Source of the DNA: Chloranthus sessilifolius
Taxonomy: Eukaryota; Streptophyta; Magnoliopsida; Chloranthales; Chloranthaceae
Assembly (NCBI GenBank): GCA_021018995.1
Contig: CM037585.1
Span: 124,214,831 to 124,278,830 of the forward strand
Length of the DNA stretch: 64,000 nucleotides
Direction of reading: 5' to 3'
Program-made: the position numbers and the translations under genes
The notes under the pieces: model-generated
Seen by the model: the letters and a program-made list of their open reading frames with translations, nothing else
Databases searched by the model: none
Told to the model about the DNA's origin: nothing
Shown here: in pieces, positions 34,305 to 45,381 of the stretch
Position numbering within the stretch: the stretch's first letter is position 1
Layout of the letters: every line of letters begins with the position of its first letter

Positions 34305-34926
34305 CGAATTGTTGTCGGGACATGGTGGTCGGTAGATTGCGGGGCCCGTTTAGCCATTTCAATGATACGAGGAGGAATAAAAATGAGCACAAGGAAGAGA
34401 TGGTTCAAGAGAAATTCAGAGAAGGATGGAAGATGGGACCACTGTGGTCCTTTAAAATGTTTTCGGGTGACTTGAAACGTTGAGAATGATAAACTTGATC
34501 GATTGAAACATGGATTTCAATCGATTGACTTTAAGTGAGCACCATTTTGAAGGGGAATTTGATGAGACGTGTGTCACATCGCTTGGGGAAACATAAATCG
34601 TCGGACCACTTTTAATATCAATCAATTGAATGCGAAAAATCAATCAATTGAAAATAAAGCAGCGTCATTTCGAAGGAAATTCAAAAAGACACCGAGTCAA
34701 CATGCTTTTGGGCCAGTGAACCCGTCAGGAAGCGCATTATGTCGATCTATTTATGTAGTAAAATCAATCGACATAATGACAATTGAAAAGACACGGGGAT
34801 GATTCTTGAGTGACTGGAATTCAGTAACCATGGTTGATTGAGTTTGGATCCCAATCGATTGAAATTTCCAAAAATTTGACTTCTTTAAGGCTCAGTCAAT
34901 CGATTGACTAGTGGATTTGGGAATTT
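34304..34926. other. spacer between integrase and post-pol ORF of element B
   Basis: Non-coding, with several TCAATCGATTGA-type palindromes (e.g. 34500-34535, 34616-34655, 34850-34912). No gene. Confidence 0.5.
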
Positions 34927-36040
34927 TCAATAGATTAACAAAATTCTAGTCAAAAAATTTAACAAAATCAATGTCCTTAATCGATTGAGGCGTTGACCAT
35001 TAACCTTTAGTATCCGATTGTCCCTCATATCTCGAATCTCAATGGCACCGTGCTCATAGGTAGAAATGACTTGAAAAGGTCCTTCCCATCTTGATCTTAA
35101 TTTCCTTGGGTGGAATTTTAACTTCGAGTTAAAGAGCCACACCTTCTGGCCCGGATGAAATCCTTTCCTAGAAATTAACCGATCATGTAGCTTCTTGGAC
35201 TGTTCTTTGTACAATTTGGAGTACGCATCGTGGCGTAGTTCCTCGAGCTTGCTTAATTGTAAACGTCTATTTGATCCATCCGCCTGCATGTTGAAATTAA
35301 ACTTCTTGATTACCCAAAACGCCTTATGTTCTAATTCAACTAGGAGATGGCAGGCCTTCCCAAACACCACTTTAAAGGGTGACATTCCAATCTGTGTTTT
35401 AAATGTAGTTCTATATGCCCATAGAGCATCAGAGAGCCAGAGAGACCAATCCTTCCTGTCTGTTTGAACGGTTCTTTCCAATATATGTTTGATTTCTCAA
35501 TTGGATACCTCAACTTGGACACTTGTTTGCGGATGATACAGTGTTGCCACCCTGTGAGTGACTCCATATATCTGCATTAATGTTGCAAAATGGCAGTTGC
35601 AAAAGTGCGATCCACCATCACTGATGATAGCTCGAGGTGTCCCAAATCGATTAAATACATTCTCCTTAAGAAACTTGACCACCACCTTGTGGTCATTTGA
35701 GCGCGTAGCTATAGCTTCCACCCACTTGGACACATAATCTACGGCGACCAGGATATACACATTCCGAAAAGATGGAGGAAATGGTCCCATAAAATCGATT
35801 CCCTAGACATCAAATATTTCAATGACTAAAATTGGGTGCAATGGCATCATATCTCGTTTAAAAGTATTTCCCAATTTTTGGCATCGTATGCATCCTTTGC
35901 AGTGGGTCATTGCATCATAAAAGATCGTGGGCCAATAAAATCCACTTTGTAAAATTTTGAGGGCAGTTTTTCATTCTTCAAAATGCCCTCCACATGCTCC
36001 TTCGTGGCAAAAATTCATGATATTCGCTTGCTCCTCCTCT
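34927..36040 (-). pseudogene. Athila integrase of element B
   Basis: Minus-strand pieces cover a full Ty3/gypsy integrase: zinc-binding [11 protein letters not shown] (about 36010-35970), GFYWPTIF and CKGCIRCQKLGN (about 35950-35870), then the core with [14 protein letters not shown] (35790), [14 protein letters not shown] (about 35620) and [12 protein letters not shown] (about 35505), so the D, D, E residues are all visible. The 184-codon C-terminal part (35481-34927) includes [20 protein letters not shown] and [20 protein letters not shown]. Stops at about 35970, 35805 and 35495 break the frame. Integrase inserts element cDNA into the genome. Confidence 0.85.
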
Positions 36041-36840
36041 GACACACTTCGTTGAATCACTTGGTCTGAGTAGAATTTAAACAAATGTGGCTCATCCCGT
36101 AAGTAGTATATCACTTGGGAGAAAAACAAAATTTTGTTGTTTCTACTCCACTGTAAAGGGGTTTGCCCTGTGACCAGGTAATTGACGATGCTCGCGTACC
36201 AAGGAGTTCTATTTCTTGCCCCATTGATAGTCATCAATTGTTCATCATGAAAGGTGTCCCGGATGAGGTCTGAGACAATAGATTCTTCTGGAAAAATTCG
36301 AGACAAGTGATCAACAACTACGTTCTCGACCCCTTTTTTATCTCGAATTTTGAAATTGAATTCTTGGAGAAGTAAAATCCATCGAATTAACCTCGGTTTT
36401 GTATCCTTATTTTCCAACAAGTACTATAACGCGGATTGATATGAAAAGACCACAATCTTAGAACCAAGCAAGTATGAACGAAATTTGTCCAACGCATAAA
36501 CTACAGCCAATAATTCTTTCTCCGTGGTGGTGTAGTTTACTTAAGCATCGATCAATTTTTTACTCACGTAGTAAATTACATGAGGTAATTTATCTACTCT
36601 TTGGCCTAGATCCGCGCCGATTGTGTAATCTGAGGCATCACACATAATCTCGAAAGGCAGTGAATAGTCTGGAGGTTTGATTATCGGAGCATTTGATAAT
36701 AATTCTCGTAACTTCGCAAAAGCTTCCATACATGCATCATCGAAGTTAAACGAAACATCCTTCCCCAATAGGTTACACAACTGCTTAGCCACCTTGCTAA
36801 AGTACTTGATAAATCTTCTGTGGAAACCTACATGACCCAA
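35971..36840 (-). pseudogene. Athila RNase H region of element B
   Basis: Follows the RT thumb. 36840-36541 reads MGHVGFHRRFIKYFSKVAKQ ... LPFEIMCDASDYTIGADLGQ, with the first RNase H Asp in CDASD. After a stop near 36540 the frame resumes with NYTTTEKELLAVVYALDKFR (Glu in EKE). The third acidic site is lost in a decayed FSYQSAL segment with a stop. 36420-35971 continues through [20 protein letters not shown] into the integrase zinc-binding region. Confidence 0.8.
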
Positions 36841-37700
36841 AAATGACCATATTTAACGAACAATCTTTGGGGGTGGCAAATTGTTGATCAAGCCAACCTT
36901 TGCCTTGTCAACTTAGATTCCTTTCTTGGATACAATGTGCTGTAAGAAAATTTCTTATTGAACCATAAAATGACTCTTTTTCCAGCTTAAGATGAGATTA
37001 GATTCTTCACAGCATTGTAGCACATGTGTCAGGTGATGTAGGCACATTTCAAAGGTCTTTCCAAAGACTGAGAAGTTGTCCATGAATACTTCGATGAATT
37101 TATCGACTATATCAGAGAATATGGCTAACATACAACGCTAGAAAGTGGTAGGGGCATTGCAAACGACCGATTGGCTTTCTGCGATATGCAAATGTGCCAT
37201 AAGGACAAGTAAATGTTGTCTTTTCCTGATCTGTTGGAAATACAGATACTTGGTTGTACCCAGGATATCCATCAAGAAAATAATAAAATTCCTGTCCTGC
37301 CAAATTTTCAAGAATCTGATCAATGCGATCCTTCCTTGTGGCGGCATTCAATTTTTGATAATCGATGCAAACATGCCACCTGATAGTTTCTCGGATAGGC
37401 ATCAATTCCCTTCATCATTCTCCTTTACTGTTATGCCAGATTTTTTTGAAACAGTCTGCACTGGACTCACCCATTCGCTATCAGAAATTACATAGATAAT
37501 GCCTGCATCAAGGAGTTTGATGATCTCCTTCAACACGACTACCTTCATGTTTGGGTTGAGTCATCTTTGTGCTTCTTTTGATGTCTTACTTCCTTCCACC
37601 AGATGTATTTTGTGCATGCAAACTGTCGGATCAATTCCCTTTAGGTGGGCTAAGGTTCATCTTATTGCTCTTATGTGATCTTTGAGTACCTTCATCAACT
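36841..37700 (-). pseudogene. Athila reverse transcriptase of element B, altered active site
   Basis: Minus-strand RT pieces: WHVCIDYQKLNAATRKDRID, then FYYFLDGYPGYNQVSVFPTD and EKTTFTCPYGTFAYRR (37405-37170). After a frameshift near 37165 the active-site segment near 37090-37065 reads VFMDNFSVFG. Ty3/gypsy enzymes need two Asp in YxDD/FMDD; the second is Asn here, where element A keeps FMDD. RT would copy the element RNA into DNA in the cytoplasmic particle. Stops and the Asn make this copy dead. Confidence 0.82.
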
Positions 37701-37794
37701 CACTCTCTTTCTTTTCAGACAATGTGGATGAAATTATCACTGAGAGTGTTTCGTGAGGTCCCAAAAAAGTATATTTGATTGAATCGGGCAGCTG

Positions 37795-38560
37795 TTACAA
37801 TTCAAGCTTCGGTGGCTGCTCTATTGATGGCCTTAGGTTGGGTGTTTCCATGATGGGTAGTGGATCGACCCTTGTTCTCCATGGCCTATTCTCATGCAAA
37901 GTTGAAATGGTGTTCATTCCTTCGAAATGCTGCTCTACACTTTCTCTTTCGTCATAGATGGCTAGCAAGGCAGTTTCGAATTCTTCCTTGGTTAGCATTG
38001 ATGGAAGAGCCTCTTCCACCACTTTATCAACCTGGTTGATATAAAAGCAATCGACCTCTTGTTCGTTGGAAAAATGGTTCATGGCATTGAACACATTCAG
38101 TTTCACATTCATATTTCCAAAAGAGACATTCATAGCTCCTGTATGACAATTAATGCAAGCGTTGGCGGTTGCAAGAAAAGGACGTCCAAGGATGATGGGA
38201 ATTTGGTTTTCTGATTAGACACATTGTTCCATATCCATAACAAAAAAGTCCACTGGAAAGACAAATTTATAAATCCCTACAAGCACATATTCAATGATAC
38301 CTTTAGGCCTTCTTTCTGGCCCATCCGCTAATTAGAGTGTAACAGCGATCGGTTGCAACTCACCAAGTCCTAATTTTTCATACACCGAATATGGGATCAA
38401 GTTTACATTTGCTCCCAGATCCCGAAGTGCTTTACCAATTATTTTTCCACTTATAGCACATGAAACCATCGGGACTCCAGGGTCCTTGAGCTTGGGTGGC
38501 GCATCCAATTTCAGGATGAAATTGACTTGATCAGTTAGGAACACTTTCACTTTGTGTTGA
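37795..38560 (-). pseudogene. Athila protease region of element B, 5' truncated
   Basis: 38550-38332 reads VNFILKLDAPPKLKDPGVPM ... ALRDLGANVNLIPYSVYEKL, the retropepsin domain with the active-site Asp in DLGA. 38133-37795 covers the following linker (MNVSFGNMNVKLNVFNAMNH). Stops and a frame change separate them. Directly upstream, at about 38550-38570, sequence from the middle of gag joins the protease, marking the internal deletion relative to element A. Confidence 0.78.
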
Positions 38561-39382
38561 AGTTTGGCTTAATCTTTCAAAAAGAGTCCAAATTTCTCCT
38601 TCCTCCTTTACAGCATAGGATCCTCCACACAATGCATCGACCATGCTTCTTTCTTATAAAATCAATCCATTATAAAAACTCTGGACTTGTTGCCACCTTA
38701 GAATTCGATGATTAGGGCATCTTTTAAGTAATTCCTTAAAACGCTCCCAACATTCATTAAATGTTTCAGCAGGTTGCTAAGCGAAAACTAGAATCTTCTG
38801 TTGTAGATCATTGATTTTGCTCATGGGAAAATACTTCTTTAAGAATTCACGTTGTACCTCAGTCCAACTCCTAATGGATCTTGGTTCTAAGGAAAGAAAC
38901 CAAGCTTTCGCATTATCTCTCAAAGAGAAAGGGAAAAGTCTCAACTTTTTTATCTCGTCGGACACATTATGTACTCTAAATATTTTGCAAACCCCGATGA
39001 AATTGGCCAAATGTGCATACCAATTTTTATTACTCAATCCGTTGAAAATTGGCAACATTTGAATTATTGCCGATTTGAATTCAAAATGATTTCCAAGAAT
39101 GAGAGCATGAGTGATACTATCCTGATCCTCGTAAGGACCAGGATCATCGTATTTCTCCAACGTCCTTGGACCATCTGGTGGCACCTCGAAATGATTTTCA
39201 TCTTCTCCTTCATTGTTGTTATTATTATTATTATTCTCATTTCATCCTCCTTATCTTTGATCAGCCATGGTCTCAATGTGATCATGATAAAGCCTATGGT
39301 TTCTACGATTTGTTCTGCAAGACCTTTCGAATTCATAATTCAAGGGTTGTAGATTTGGGCGATGAGATCGGGTAAAGCTCAT
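38561..39382 (-). pseudogene. Athila gag of element B, C-terminus deleted
   Basis: Start ATG at 39382-39380, equivalent to 59414 in element A. The capsid (Retrotrans_gag) domain is open at 39184-38777 and includes IIQMLPIFNGLSNKNWYAHL, KLRLFPFSLRDNAKAWFLSL and REFLKKYFPMSKINDLQQKI. The part with the CCHC zinc knuckle and the LRSGR linker is absent: at about 38560 the sequence jumps to the protease, removing about 1.13 kb that in element A spans about 60220-61355. The early reading frame also contains stops. Confidence 0.8.
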
Positions 39383-39745
39383 ACACCGACACACCCAAAA
39401 CAAGGATTACAACAAAAAAATAGACTCAAAGGCTGCTATAGTTCAGAATCAATCGATTGATTTGCAAAAATTGATCGATTGATATAGAACAGAGGGCAAA
39501 ATTTAGATAAGTCACCTTCTCCACCAATCGATTGAAATTGGAAAATCAATCGATTGAGTTTGAATATACTGTCTAGGCAGAAAAGGTAACACCACTGGAA
39601 TGGCAACAATTTAGACTCTGTTAATCGATTGAGACAGGACAATCAATTGAAGAAAATCCGAGAACGAAAATTGATTGACTCAAATCTCTGTGTGGTCAAT
39701 CGGTTAAAATTTGTGCAACCGTGGATTAGGGTCGAATCAGTCGCA
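39383..39745 (-). other. 5' leader of element B, truncated
   Basis: Non-coding leader upstream of gag with paired TCAATCGATTGA palindromes (e.g. 39524-39557, exact 22-bp spacing). It ends near 39745, where Tat element C begins. The PBS and 5' LTR are not in this window. Confidence 0.65.
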
Positions 39746-39749
39746 GCGA

Positions 39750-41277
39750 TGCGCACTCTCTAAAAAAATATAGAGTTGCACCCTCAAATCAATATTGAAT
39801 GCACTGAAGTGCTAAATATGACTCTAATTCACTAGTCTATGCCAAAGGCTCTTGGGTAGGGGCTTTGCTTATCGATCGGGAAGGTGTTAGGCACCCGATT
39901 AACCCACTCTAGAGCGGTCTCTACTTATGGCCAAAAATAAAATAAAAAAGAAAAGGAAAGAGCACTTCCCCTTGCCCTAAAGCATTTGGATCCTATTTTT
40001 GCCCCTCCACACTTGCCGAGATTTCGGTGGCGTAACGGCACAAACTAGAGGATAGGAGAAAAGCTAAGGTAGAGGAGTAGAGGGGAGAGCCGGAGCTCTC
40101 AGGCCCTTGTAGCACGGCTGTGGTCCTTTGCGTGAGGGAACTTCGGTGAGCTTTCGATGGCTCGGTTGGTTGAATGAAGGGTTCTAACTCCTAAGGCTTG
40201 ATAGCAAAGGGGTAGAGGAAGAAGGCTAGAGGATAGCTCTCACCTAACCTATGAGATTTTTGATGTAAGAGGGGGTCTAAAGGAAACTTTGAAGTTCTGG
40301 AATTTATATGGGAATGGTGCACAAAAGGGAAAAAGGTTTCTTTCTTACTTTTTCTCTCTTTAGAATTTTTTTCAAGCCTCTAATCCAAGGGGAGAGGCTC
40401 TCTATTTATAGGAAAAGGGTAGGTTAGGAGGCTACTTAAATGCTACTTAGGGTTAGCAATTAGGTAATTTCTTAATCTAAGGTTTCTTAGGATTTTGAAA
40501 GCATGGAAATGTGGGCAAAGGGGCTTCAATGATAGATGATAGGTTGAGGTTTTAAATGACTAAAGGGTTACAAATAGGGTAAACATGGGTGCAACAGTCC
40601 TAATGAAACCCATCCGACACATTGAGATGGTTAACAAGTTAAACCCCAAAAGTGAAATTCGAGTAAAAACCATTAGGTTACTATAGCTAAGCCTGGCATA
40701 TGTATTACTCGCACCAGGCAAAACTACAGTACCTGAAAGTTCAAAGCCTGCGGGGGAACCCAACCATACCTGGTGTGAGTATTAGATGCGCCAAGTACCT
40801 ATTTCCTCACGAGATTCTTGCAAGGTTATGAACTTATCATGAGGTTCATCTCCTTGCGAGGTTCTCGCGAGGATCCTGAACCTGTCGCGAGGTTCATTCC
40901 TCTTGGCGAATTGGGGCCACCTCGGGTTCGAAACTTCAGGTCGCCTTAACTTTTGATGCGTAACTCGGATTGAAGTGATTCTTGGCTTGTTGGAAAGCTA
41001 AGAACCTCTATTTTTAAATGGCATAAGATTCAATCTTAGTATAGGTCCCTACCATCTCTTTAACCATTGCCCGAAAGGGTTAACTATGGATTCGAAAGGG
41101 TTTCTAAAGGTTGAGGATAATTTCTAAGGGTTTTGGGTAGGTTCCTAAGGGTTTGGAAAGGTTACTAAGGGTTAGGGAAGGTTTTTAAGGGTAGAGGAAA
41201 TGACATCGGAAGCTCGGGGGTGCACCTCTCTCGAAGTATGTTTCGATCGGGCCTTGGGCCAAATTTGGGTGTCTACA
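39750..41277 (-). repeat. 3' LTR of element C
   Basis: On the minus strand it starts TGTAGACACCCAAATTTGGC, a start typical of Tat/Ogre-type LTRs, and ends near TTTTTTTAGAGAGTGCGCA (39750). It contains a TATA box at 40403-40410, repeats of a tctaagggttttgggtaggt-like word at 41095-41205 and a gcgaggttc-rich patch at 40800-40905. The end at 39750 is the best guess since the other LTR is outside the window. Confidence 0.75.
40403..40410 (-). promoter_or_regulatory. TATA box of element C LTR
   Basis: Minus strand reads CCTATAAATAGAGAGCC, a strong plant TATA box, about 870 bp from the LTR start. Confidence 0.6.
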
Positions 41278-41297
41278 GATGCCCCTCTTTGGTATCC
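41278..41297 (-). other. polypurine tract of element C
   Basis: Minus strand reads GGATACCAAAGAGGGGCATC directly before the LTR start TGTAGAC. This is the primer site for plus-strand DNA synthesis. Confidence 0.75.
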
Positions 41298-41847
41298 GAT
41301 CACTAATGATTGAATGCCAACGATAAGAGACATCTGAAGAGGCCTAATGCATTATTGACGGGTCTATTGTATTCAAAACAAACCTTAAACATTAGGTGAG
41401 TAACATGATGAGTAAACGGAAGTCCTGTATGTCGGAAAAAACGTCTGTTCCTCAAAGCTATCGGTCCCCAAGTGCTTAGCGACATTATTGGGCATAACTG
41501 AGGTGGAGCGAGTTGTGAAAGCCTAATATGTTGGAAAAAACGTCTGCTTCTCGAGATGATTAAAGATGTTCAAATTTTATTATGAAATAAACAGTTTCGT
41601 AACTAAGAGGGTGATCAACCCATACTTAAAGATAGGCGCGAAGCAAATACGCGAAGGTCCACAGCTTGCGTGAAATCTCATGAGGCATTGATTGCCCCCA
41701 TTTGACTGGGCGCAGGTGCCCCTACGTGAAGCAAGGTTTGAGATCTTTGGGAAAACCCAACGGTCTCGAAGTTAATTTAGCACGAATTTTCGAGCGAAGC
41801 GAATAGATGTCGCAACGCTTTTTGGGAGTACGTGCAACTTTTTATTT

Positions 41848-42062
41848 TGTAGAATTTTTTGTTATATTATGTGGGATTTTATGTGGAATTTTTTTGTTAT
41901 TTTATGTGGATTTTTGTATAGATTTTTGTTATTATTTTATGTGAATTTTTTTGTTGTTATTTTATGTGAAATTTTTTTGTGGATTTTTGTTGTTATTTTA
42001 TGTGAATTTTTTATAGATTTTTTTAATTATTTTATGTGATTTTTTTTGTGGATTTTTGTTGT
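41848..42062. repeat. degenerate tandem repeat, about 25-bp unit
   Basis: Successive versions of TTTTGTTATTTTATGTGGAT with small length changes, roughly eight units. Confidence 0.8.
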
Positions 42063-42234
42063 TCGGGATTTTGAGCAAGCTCGTTGATTCGGAACCGTTT
42101 ATTCTAGCACAGCCGCCCGAATAGGTCAAATGGAGATCGACGCGCCGTTTGGGGGTGTGTGCACCACATGGCAAAAAGGGCTCAGGCAAGGCATTCCAAG
42201 CCAAATTCGGGCTGCACACATGCCAGACCAAATC

Positions 42235-42335
42235 TGGCCTGAAATAGCCTGGCGCATGTAATAAATGCGCCAAGCCAAAGGGGGGTTGATTTATGCTTGG
42301 TGCATGTAATACATGTGCCAAGCCAATCTTGGGGG
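42235..42335. repeat. two GCGCATGTAATA hairpins
   Basis: CTGGCGCATGTAATAAATGCG...CCAAG near 42248-42274, then CTTGGTGCATGTAATACATG...CCAAG near 42295-42322. Both fold on a gcgcat/atgcgc stem, like the perfect palindrome at 45882-45916 and a related pair at 40690-40790. Confidence 0.75.
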
Positions 42336-43067
42336 CATTTTTAAGATGCCCAAGCCCGAGCTAAAAGGGCATTTTTTTTTTTTCAAAAATTTTCTCTCCC
42401 CTTTTCTCCAAAGCAGAACAAGGCTTTCTCCTAGGGCTCCCTTGGATTGATTTCAAGCGTGCTTCATTGTCGGTGTTTGCTCGCCCCGACTAAACACCCG
42501 TTCTACGCCGAATCAAGGACCCATTTCTTGAAGGTAATCATTGTTTAATCCCATTCTCCTTTATTTTTCTTGAATTATTTTGCCATGTATTTATGATTCT
42601 TGCTTTTCTAGATGATAAATGGGTGGTTTCTCTTGCAAGCATGATTGTTGATTTGATTTTATTCTATGTAAATGATGCGCTATATTTTTCCTTATTCTTT
42701 TTATTGGTTTTTCTTGAGTTATTTTATGATTAGGGCATAATTTTTTGGATCTAAGTGTGGGCATAACACTCTATTCTCTTTTTTCTTTTGAAGATGACTC
42801 TTTTTTTGTTTTGTTTTTTTATTTTTTGGACATAAAAGAGAGATTTTGTTGCTTTATTTTTGCACATAAAGAAGAGATTTTTTTTAATTTTTATTTTTGC
42901 ATATGTAAAGAGGAGATTTTTTTGTTTTTGCATATAAAAAGGATTGAGATTGGCGGGCATATAAGAATAGTAGTAAAATAAGAGCATACTTACCTTCCTT
43001 TGGCCTGTAGCACAACGATTTCTTGCTATTGATCTGCCTTGATATTGTTGTTCATATCTATCTCAGC

Positions 43068-45381
43068 ATGTCGAGTGAGGAAGAGCACGTGCATGAGGAA
43101 GAGCAAAAAGAGGGGCCAGAAGTGTCCTACGGTCCCCGGGGGGAGCAATTCTTTGTAGTGCAATGCCCTACCGGCTTTTGGTACGAAATGCAGGGCGAGG
43201 CCGCCCGTACCGGCCTCCTTCATCAGCAGTACATTCACATCTCAAACTTTGGTATTTCCAGCAAGGTAAAGAGATAAGCTTTGCTATTTTTCCATGTGCA
43301 AGCTTGCTTTATTTTCAGGATCTGAAGCCTCTTTATTTCGATGCAGGACTTGCCCCCTACTGTGTTCTGAGGAGGTTGGTTGGACTTTTAGCATTTTTAT
43401 CTCTACCTCCCTCTGATTGTGAAGTTCCTCCTCGCACAGGCCGGTTTCGGGGACTTCCTCTCGTGCCCTGTCATGGAGACCGACGCGGCCTATCTGAGGG
43501 CCCTGATTGAGCACTTCCGCTCCGAGACCATGACGTTTCATATGGCTATGGCGGAGATGACTTTGACCCCCATCGATTGGTTGATGATTATAGGGATTTG
43601 GATGGGGGGGATACCAGTGGCTGACCTTCGAGTGCTTGACTGGGATGAAGTGATTCAGCTAATCGGGGACACCCCACCTCCACGAATCTGCATAGCTCCG
43701 AGGTGAAAATGACATGTCTATTTGATATGTTTGGTTTGAACTAGTTGGTGGACCTGGGGCAGTCGGATGCGGACATCTTCATTGAGCCCGGGCGCGCTGT
43801 GACGTTGGCTCGCATCTCATTCCTCATACTGCTGGGTAAGACCCTCTTTTCAAATGCTAGTGGCGGGCGGGCCTCATTGTCTTTGCTCAGCATTATGGGA
43901 AATTGGGATGAGGTGCATTGATATGACTGGGGCGGGGCCGGATACACTGTGTTGATGTCTAGCATCAGTCGAGCCTCCATTGGGAATGCAAAATCAGTTG
44001 TTGGATTTTGGCCTGCCCTAGAGGTAACTCTTGATTCCTTTGCTTTCCTTGGTCTATTGGCTAGTTCTTCCATGCTTCTGACACAAATTTCATGTATATT
44101 ACTTCTTTCAGGTCTGGGGATATCTGCACTTTCAGCCTGGTCGTCCACTCCTCCACTCTGAGGAATACACCTATCTGCTTATGAGCAAGCACCGCCGCAG
44201 GGATGTCGGCATGAAGCATTTGGAAATGGGGCTGAGGTCCCAGTTTAACTTGCTGATCCCGGAGCAGGTACAACTACTCCTCCCCCCTCTTTCCTAGAGT
44301 TTTCTTTTATTTTGCTATTTTCCTATCTGATGGGGTGCTCTTTTGTGTGGATAGGTTATCCCCGGCCCTTACATCGGCTCTCCCTTTTGGGATCGGGCTA
44401 CTGTGAGCCCGTCTCATTTTTTTGTTGTCTGTCGCGTCATCTTCTTCTATGGGGCTTGGGCTAGGACCTACTACCTCAGAGAGCGAGTGGAACATCATTA
44501 CCGAGGCCACCCTGCCGTGCCATTGGCTCCTCCTGCGGATGTCATGATGTCTGTGGGAATAATTGAGGAGCTTACCGCCGGGTTTCTTCATCATGGGGTC
44601 CCCATCAATGACCTCCTTATGCCCGGGGCTTACTAGCTGTGGTACGAGTCCTTACCCTACCAATTCCTTCTCCCGCGTTTCGTCCCTGGTGCCAAGTTCT
44701 TGTCCCTTGGCGGTATGCGGTCTCAGGTATTTCTCCTTTTTCTTTTATATTGGTTTCCATGGTTTTGTTTTAATTTTTATCTTTACTGATTAAAACCTTA
44801 CTTCTTTTCACAGTTCTAACAGGGAGGTGATTCTGATGATGATGATGGGGTAGCGGCGGGTACTACTGAAGCTTCAGGAGATGGCCCCTCTGGCCCGGGT
44901 GCCTCCGATAGTTCGTCTGCTAAGGTCCAGGGGACCTTTAAATGCCTTGATGACACTTTTCTGTCGGGTTTATCTGCGGCTGTAGATGAGCGGGCTCGCA
45001 TCTCTGCTGAAGCGATTTGGGTCCCCCCTCCTGAACTGGTTCCCAAGGTAAGCCTTTCCTTTTTTGTTTGTTTGCCCTTTTTAGAGATATGCCTGTGTTT
45101 GCGCCTGTGGCTCCTGTAACTGATGTCTTTCCCTTTGGTGTGAAGGACTATGAATCGGCCGTGAATCAGGCAGAATATTACTGTAACATTGTCAGCTTTC
45201 AGGAAGTTGAAGTGGTGAGTATCATACTGACTGGTTCTCATCATTGCTTTGCCATCTTTATCTTTCAATTGGTCATAATCAGTGGTATGACTTACAGAGC
45301 GCTCGTGAAAAGGAATTGCACTCATTGCTTGACAGGCTTTCTCAGGCATGGGCCCGAGTGGGGGCTGTCCAGACCTATTAG
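43068..45381 (+). pseudogene. plant-mobile-domain (PMD) gene, about 10 exons, antisense in element C
   Basis: Likely exons: 43068-43265, 43319-43375, 43440-43702, 43745-43835, 43891-44021, 44112-44266, 44355-44726, 44823-45047, 45085-45214, 45298-45381 (stop TAG). Most junctions have GT donors and AG acceptors. The protein has an acidic start (MSSEEEHVHEEEQKEGPEVS), then plant mobile domain motifs: FDAGLAPYCVLRR, AGFGDFLSCPVMETDAAYLR, ETMTFHMAMAEMTLTPIDWL, YDWGGAGYTVLMSS, VWGYLHFQP, then an acidic GGDSDDDDGVAAG and a short end. The domain's role is unsettled; it occurs in transposons and in silencing-related plant proteins. In-frame stops in the fifth exon (before YDWGG) and at 44634, and an unclear junction near 43375, suggest a pseudogene. 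It faces pol convergently. Confidence 0.72.

Larger units (their letters stand above)
28116..39745 (-). mobile_element. Athila-type Ty3/gypsy element B, internally deleted
   Basis: Read on the minus strand: truncated 5' leader (39745-39383), gag (39382 on), a deletion of about 1.1 kb removing the gag zinc knuckle and protease N-terminus, then protease, RT, RNase H and integrase (to 34927), a post-pol ORF (34304-33309), a long non-coding 3' region, polypurine tract and 3' LTR. The 5' LTR is absent because Tat element C interrupts near 39745-39750. A hAT-like element has inserted at 32392-32958. Homology with element A and the LTR/PPT features place it in Athila. Multiple stops and an altered RT active site make it inactive. 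Confidence 0.88.
41298..43067. other. non-coding spacer of element C beside the antisense genes
   Basis: Holds an AT-rich tandem repeat (41848-42062), two palindromic GCGCATGTAATA-type hairpins (42235-42335) and the upstream region of the antisense PMD gene. No gene recognised; the 107-codon minus frame at 41998-42321 has no family resemblance. Confidence 0.55.

Noticed and set aside
33752..34483. Plus-strand frames opposite the Athila post-pol ORF
   Set aside because: Shadows; the minus strand encodes recognisable Athila-type segments in the element's own orientation.
44816..45349. 177-codon minus-strand frame
   Set aside because: Opposite strand of the plant-mobile-domain exons 8-10; the plus strand has splice sites and protein motifs, this one none.
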